From: Yersinia aleksiciae
GTDB taxonomy: Bacteria > Pseudomonadota > Gammaproteobacteria > Enterobacterales > Enterobacteriaceae
Reading direction: 5' to 3'
DNA length: 64,000 nt
Assembly: GCF_001047675.1 (NCBI RefSeq)
Contig: NZ_CP011975.1
Coordinates: 1,900,073 to 1,964,072, forward strand
The notes under the pieces are model-generated. The model searched no databases. It was not told the origin of the DNA and worked only from the letters and a program-made list of their open reading frames with translations. Positions 62,724 to 64,000 of the stretch are shown here, one piece after another (within the stretch, counting starts at the first letter, position 1; the number at the start of each line of letters is the position of its first letter). The position numbers were made by a program, and so were the translations under genes.

Positions 62724-63392
62724 GTGAACCAGATAGATTGCGTTATGTTCGATTGCGATGGCACCTTGGTCGACAGCGAAGTGCTGTGCTGCCAAGCTTA
62801 TGTGGTGATGTTTGCCCATTACGACATTCACTTATCACTGGAAGAGGTGATTAAACGCTTCAAAGGCGTGAAACTGAATGAAATCGTCGCGTTGGTGAGC
62901 AAAGAGAACGGCCTGAATCAACCGATTGAAACGCTGGAAAAACTCTATCGCGCAGAAGTCGCCCGCTTATTTGATGCCGAATTACAGCCGATTGCTGGTG
63001 CAAAAGGCCTGCTGGAACAGATCATCTTGCCGGTTTGTGTGGTCTCTAACGGGCCGGTCAGCAAAATGCAGCACTCCCTTGGCCTGACGGGCTTACGCCC
63101 TTTCTTTGAAGACAGACTCTATAGCGGCTATGACATTCAACGCTGGAAGCCTGATCCGGCGCTGATTTACCATGCGGCAAAAGAGATGCAGGTTGCGGCT
63201 GAGCGCTGCATTCTGGTGGAAGACTCCGCTGCCGGAACACATGCCGGTATCGCGGCAGGTATTCCGGTCTTTTACTACTGCGCCGATCCACATAATCAGC
63301 CGATCCATCACCCGCTGGTCACTATGTTCGATGATATGCAGCAACTGCCTGATTTATGGCGACAAAAAGGCTGGCGCATCACCCGCGACTAG
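62724..63392 (+). CDS. yieH: YieH-type HAD phosphatase (6-phosphogluconate phosphatase)
   Basis: HAD phosphatase of 222 residues. Motif I CVMFDCDGTLVDSE with two aspartates, motif II VSNGPVSK, motif III lysine in YDIQRWKPDP, motif IV LVEDSAAGTHAG. E. coli YieH acts on 6-phosphogluconate. The start is GTG 62724, preceded by AAGGGA. It overlaps the convergent permease gene by 14 bp at its 3' end. Confidence 0.93.
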   Translation: MNQIDCVMFDCDGTLVDSEVLCCQAYVVMFAHYDIHLSLEEVIKRFKGVKLNEIVALVSKENGLNQPIETLEKLYRAEVARLFDAELQPIAGAKGLLEQIILPVCVVSNGPVSKMQHSLGLTGLRPFFEDRLYSGYDIQRWKPDPALIYHAAKEMQVAAERCILVEDSAAGTHAGIAAGIPVFYYCADPHNQPIHHPLVTMFDDMQQLPDLWRQKGWRITRD

Positions 63393-64000
63393 TGGCGGGT
63401 AGCGCCACTTTATTTCGCCACCAGCGCCATGACCGTTTAATGGCGCTTTGCTTCTTAATGGCGTGCTGCGGACTGAAACGGCGGTTAAGGCCATTCGCCA
63501 GCAGATCCAGCGCGAGGCATAACACAAAATAAACCAGCGCCACAAACAGGAACACTTCCATCGGGTAAACCATGCTGCGATTATTGACCTGAGTCGCCAA
63601 AAACGTCAGCTCATTCACCCCAACGATGTAAGCCAGTGACGTATCTTTAATCAATGAGATCCATTGATTAATAAACGACGGCACCATCATGCGCAGCGCT
63701 TGCGGCAATACCACAAACCATAAAACCTGCCAGCGGTTAAAACCGAGCGACAAACCCGCCTGCCACTGACCCGCACCGATCGCGACAATCCCGGCTTTCA
63801 CCGCGTGAGCCAGATAGGCGGACGCGATCAGCGCCAGCGCACACACCACGGTGGTGATTTCCGGGATATCCACGCCAAACACAATGGGCAGCAGGAAGTA
63901 GGTCCAAAAAATCAGCATAATCACCGGAATAGCGCGGAAAAAGCCTAAAACAGCCGCTAATATGCCCGCCCAAACACCGCGAGACATCGCCAGCGCCACA
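63379..64000 (-). CDS. Amino-acid ABC transporter permease (partial at right edge)
   Basis: C-terminal part (about 206 residues) of a His/Glu-type polar amino-acid ABC permease, running off the right edge. The EAA-like loop reads GAGQWQAGLSLGFNRWQVLW followed by FVVLPQAL, and PSFINQWISLIKDTSLAYIV is typical. The last hydrophobic helix is VFLFVALVYFVLCLALDLLA, then a basic tail. Its stop lies inside the end of yieH. An ATG at 63999 is not the true start. Substrate not determined. Confidence 0.85.
   Translation of the reverse strand, partial: VALAMSRGVWAGILAAVLGFFRAIPVIMLIFWTYFLLPIVFGVDIPEITTVVCALALIASAYLAHAVKAGIVAIGAGQWQAGLSLGFNRWQVLWFVVLPQALRMMVPSFINQWISLIKDTSLAYIVGVNELTFLATQVNNRSMVYPMEVFLFVALVYFVLCLALDLLANGLNRRFSPQHAIKKQSAIKRSWRWWRNKVALPATSRG

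Overview
The window is chromosomal DNA of a Yersinia species. The core proteins (DnaA, DnaN, RecF, GyrB, RnpA, YidC, MnmE, FdoGHI, XylABFGHR) have the enterobacterial lengths and motifs. FabV as an enoyl-ACP reductase is typical of Yersinia. A chromosomal ampR-ampC pair is found in the Y. enterocolitica group (enterocolitica, intermedia, frederiksenii, kristensenii and relatives) and not, to my knowledge, in Y. pestis or Y. pseudotuberculosis. The species cannot be fixed from sequence reading alone.

Layout. 1-9.4 kb is a selenoprotein respiratory block: fdhD (partial, divergent), fdoG with an in-frame UGA and SECIS hairpin, fdoH, fdoI, fdhE, then selA and selB. The selenocysteine tRNA selC lies in the same window at 38.9 kb, so all the listed selenocysteine genes except selD are seen together. 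9.4-15.9 kb is an acid-sugar catabolic cluster (otnI, otnC, otnK divergent from a DeoR-type regulator, an MFS permease and denD) that should turn D-erythronate into dihydroxyacetone phosphate. mdfA follows. 17.4-19.0 kb is an almost gene-free array of four 337-bp direct repeats closed by a divergent inverted copy. Then come wecH, a GlxA-type regulator paired with a fused cysteine hydrolase, an AT-rich gap and a four-gene chaperone-usher fimbrial operon (22.9-27.9 kb).

27.9-36.4 kb is the complete D-xylose regulon (xylBA divergent from xylFGHR). ampR-ampC (36.5-38.7 kb) is followed by selC, with a decayed rhuM-like fragment beside it. 39.3-51.2 kb is the replication-core region: yidA, gyrB, recF, dnaN, dnaA, divergent from rpmH, rnpA, yidD, yidC, mnmE. 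Then fabV, a methionine-type ABC importer in the order Q-N-I, a methyl-accepting chemotaxis protein, chrR, a two-component system with a secreted HbpS/GlcG-family protein, adeP, yieH and a partial amino-acid ABC permease running off the right edge.

Most genes are standard for the genus. The parts least explained by known annotation are the 337-bp repeat array, the two-component/HbpS-like trio, the cysteine hydrolase with an unrecognised C-terminal domain, the triplicated 20-bp repeat at the otnK-otnC junction, and the possible island scar at selC. No clearly new multi-gene system (defence, CRISPR, biosynthetic) was seen.
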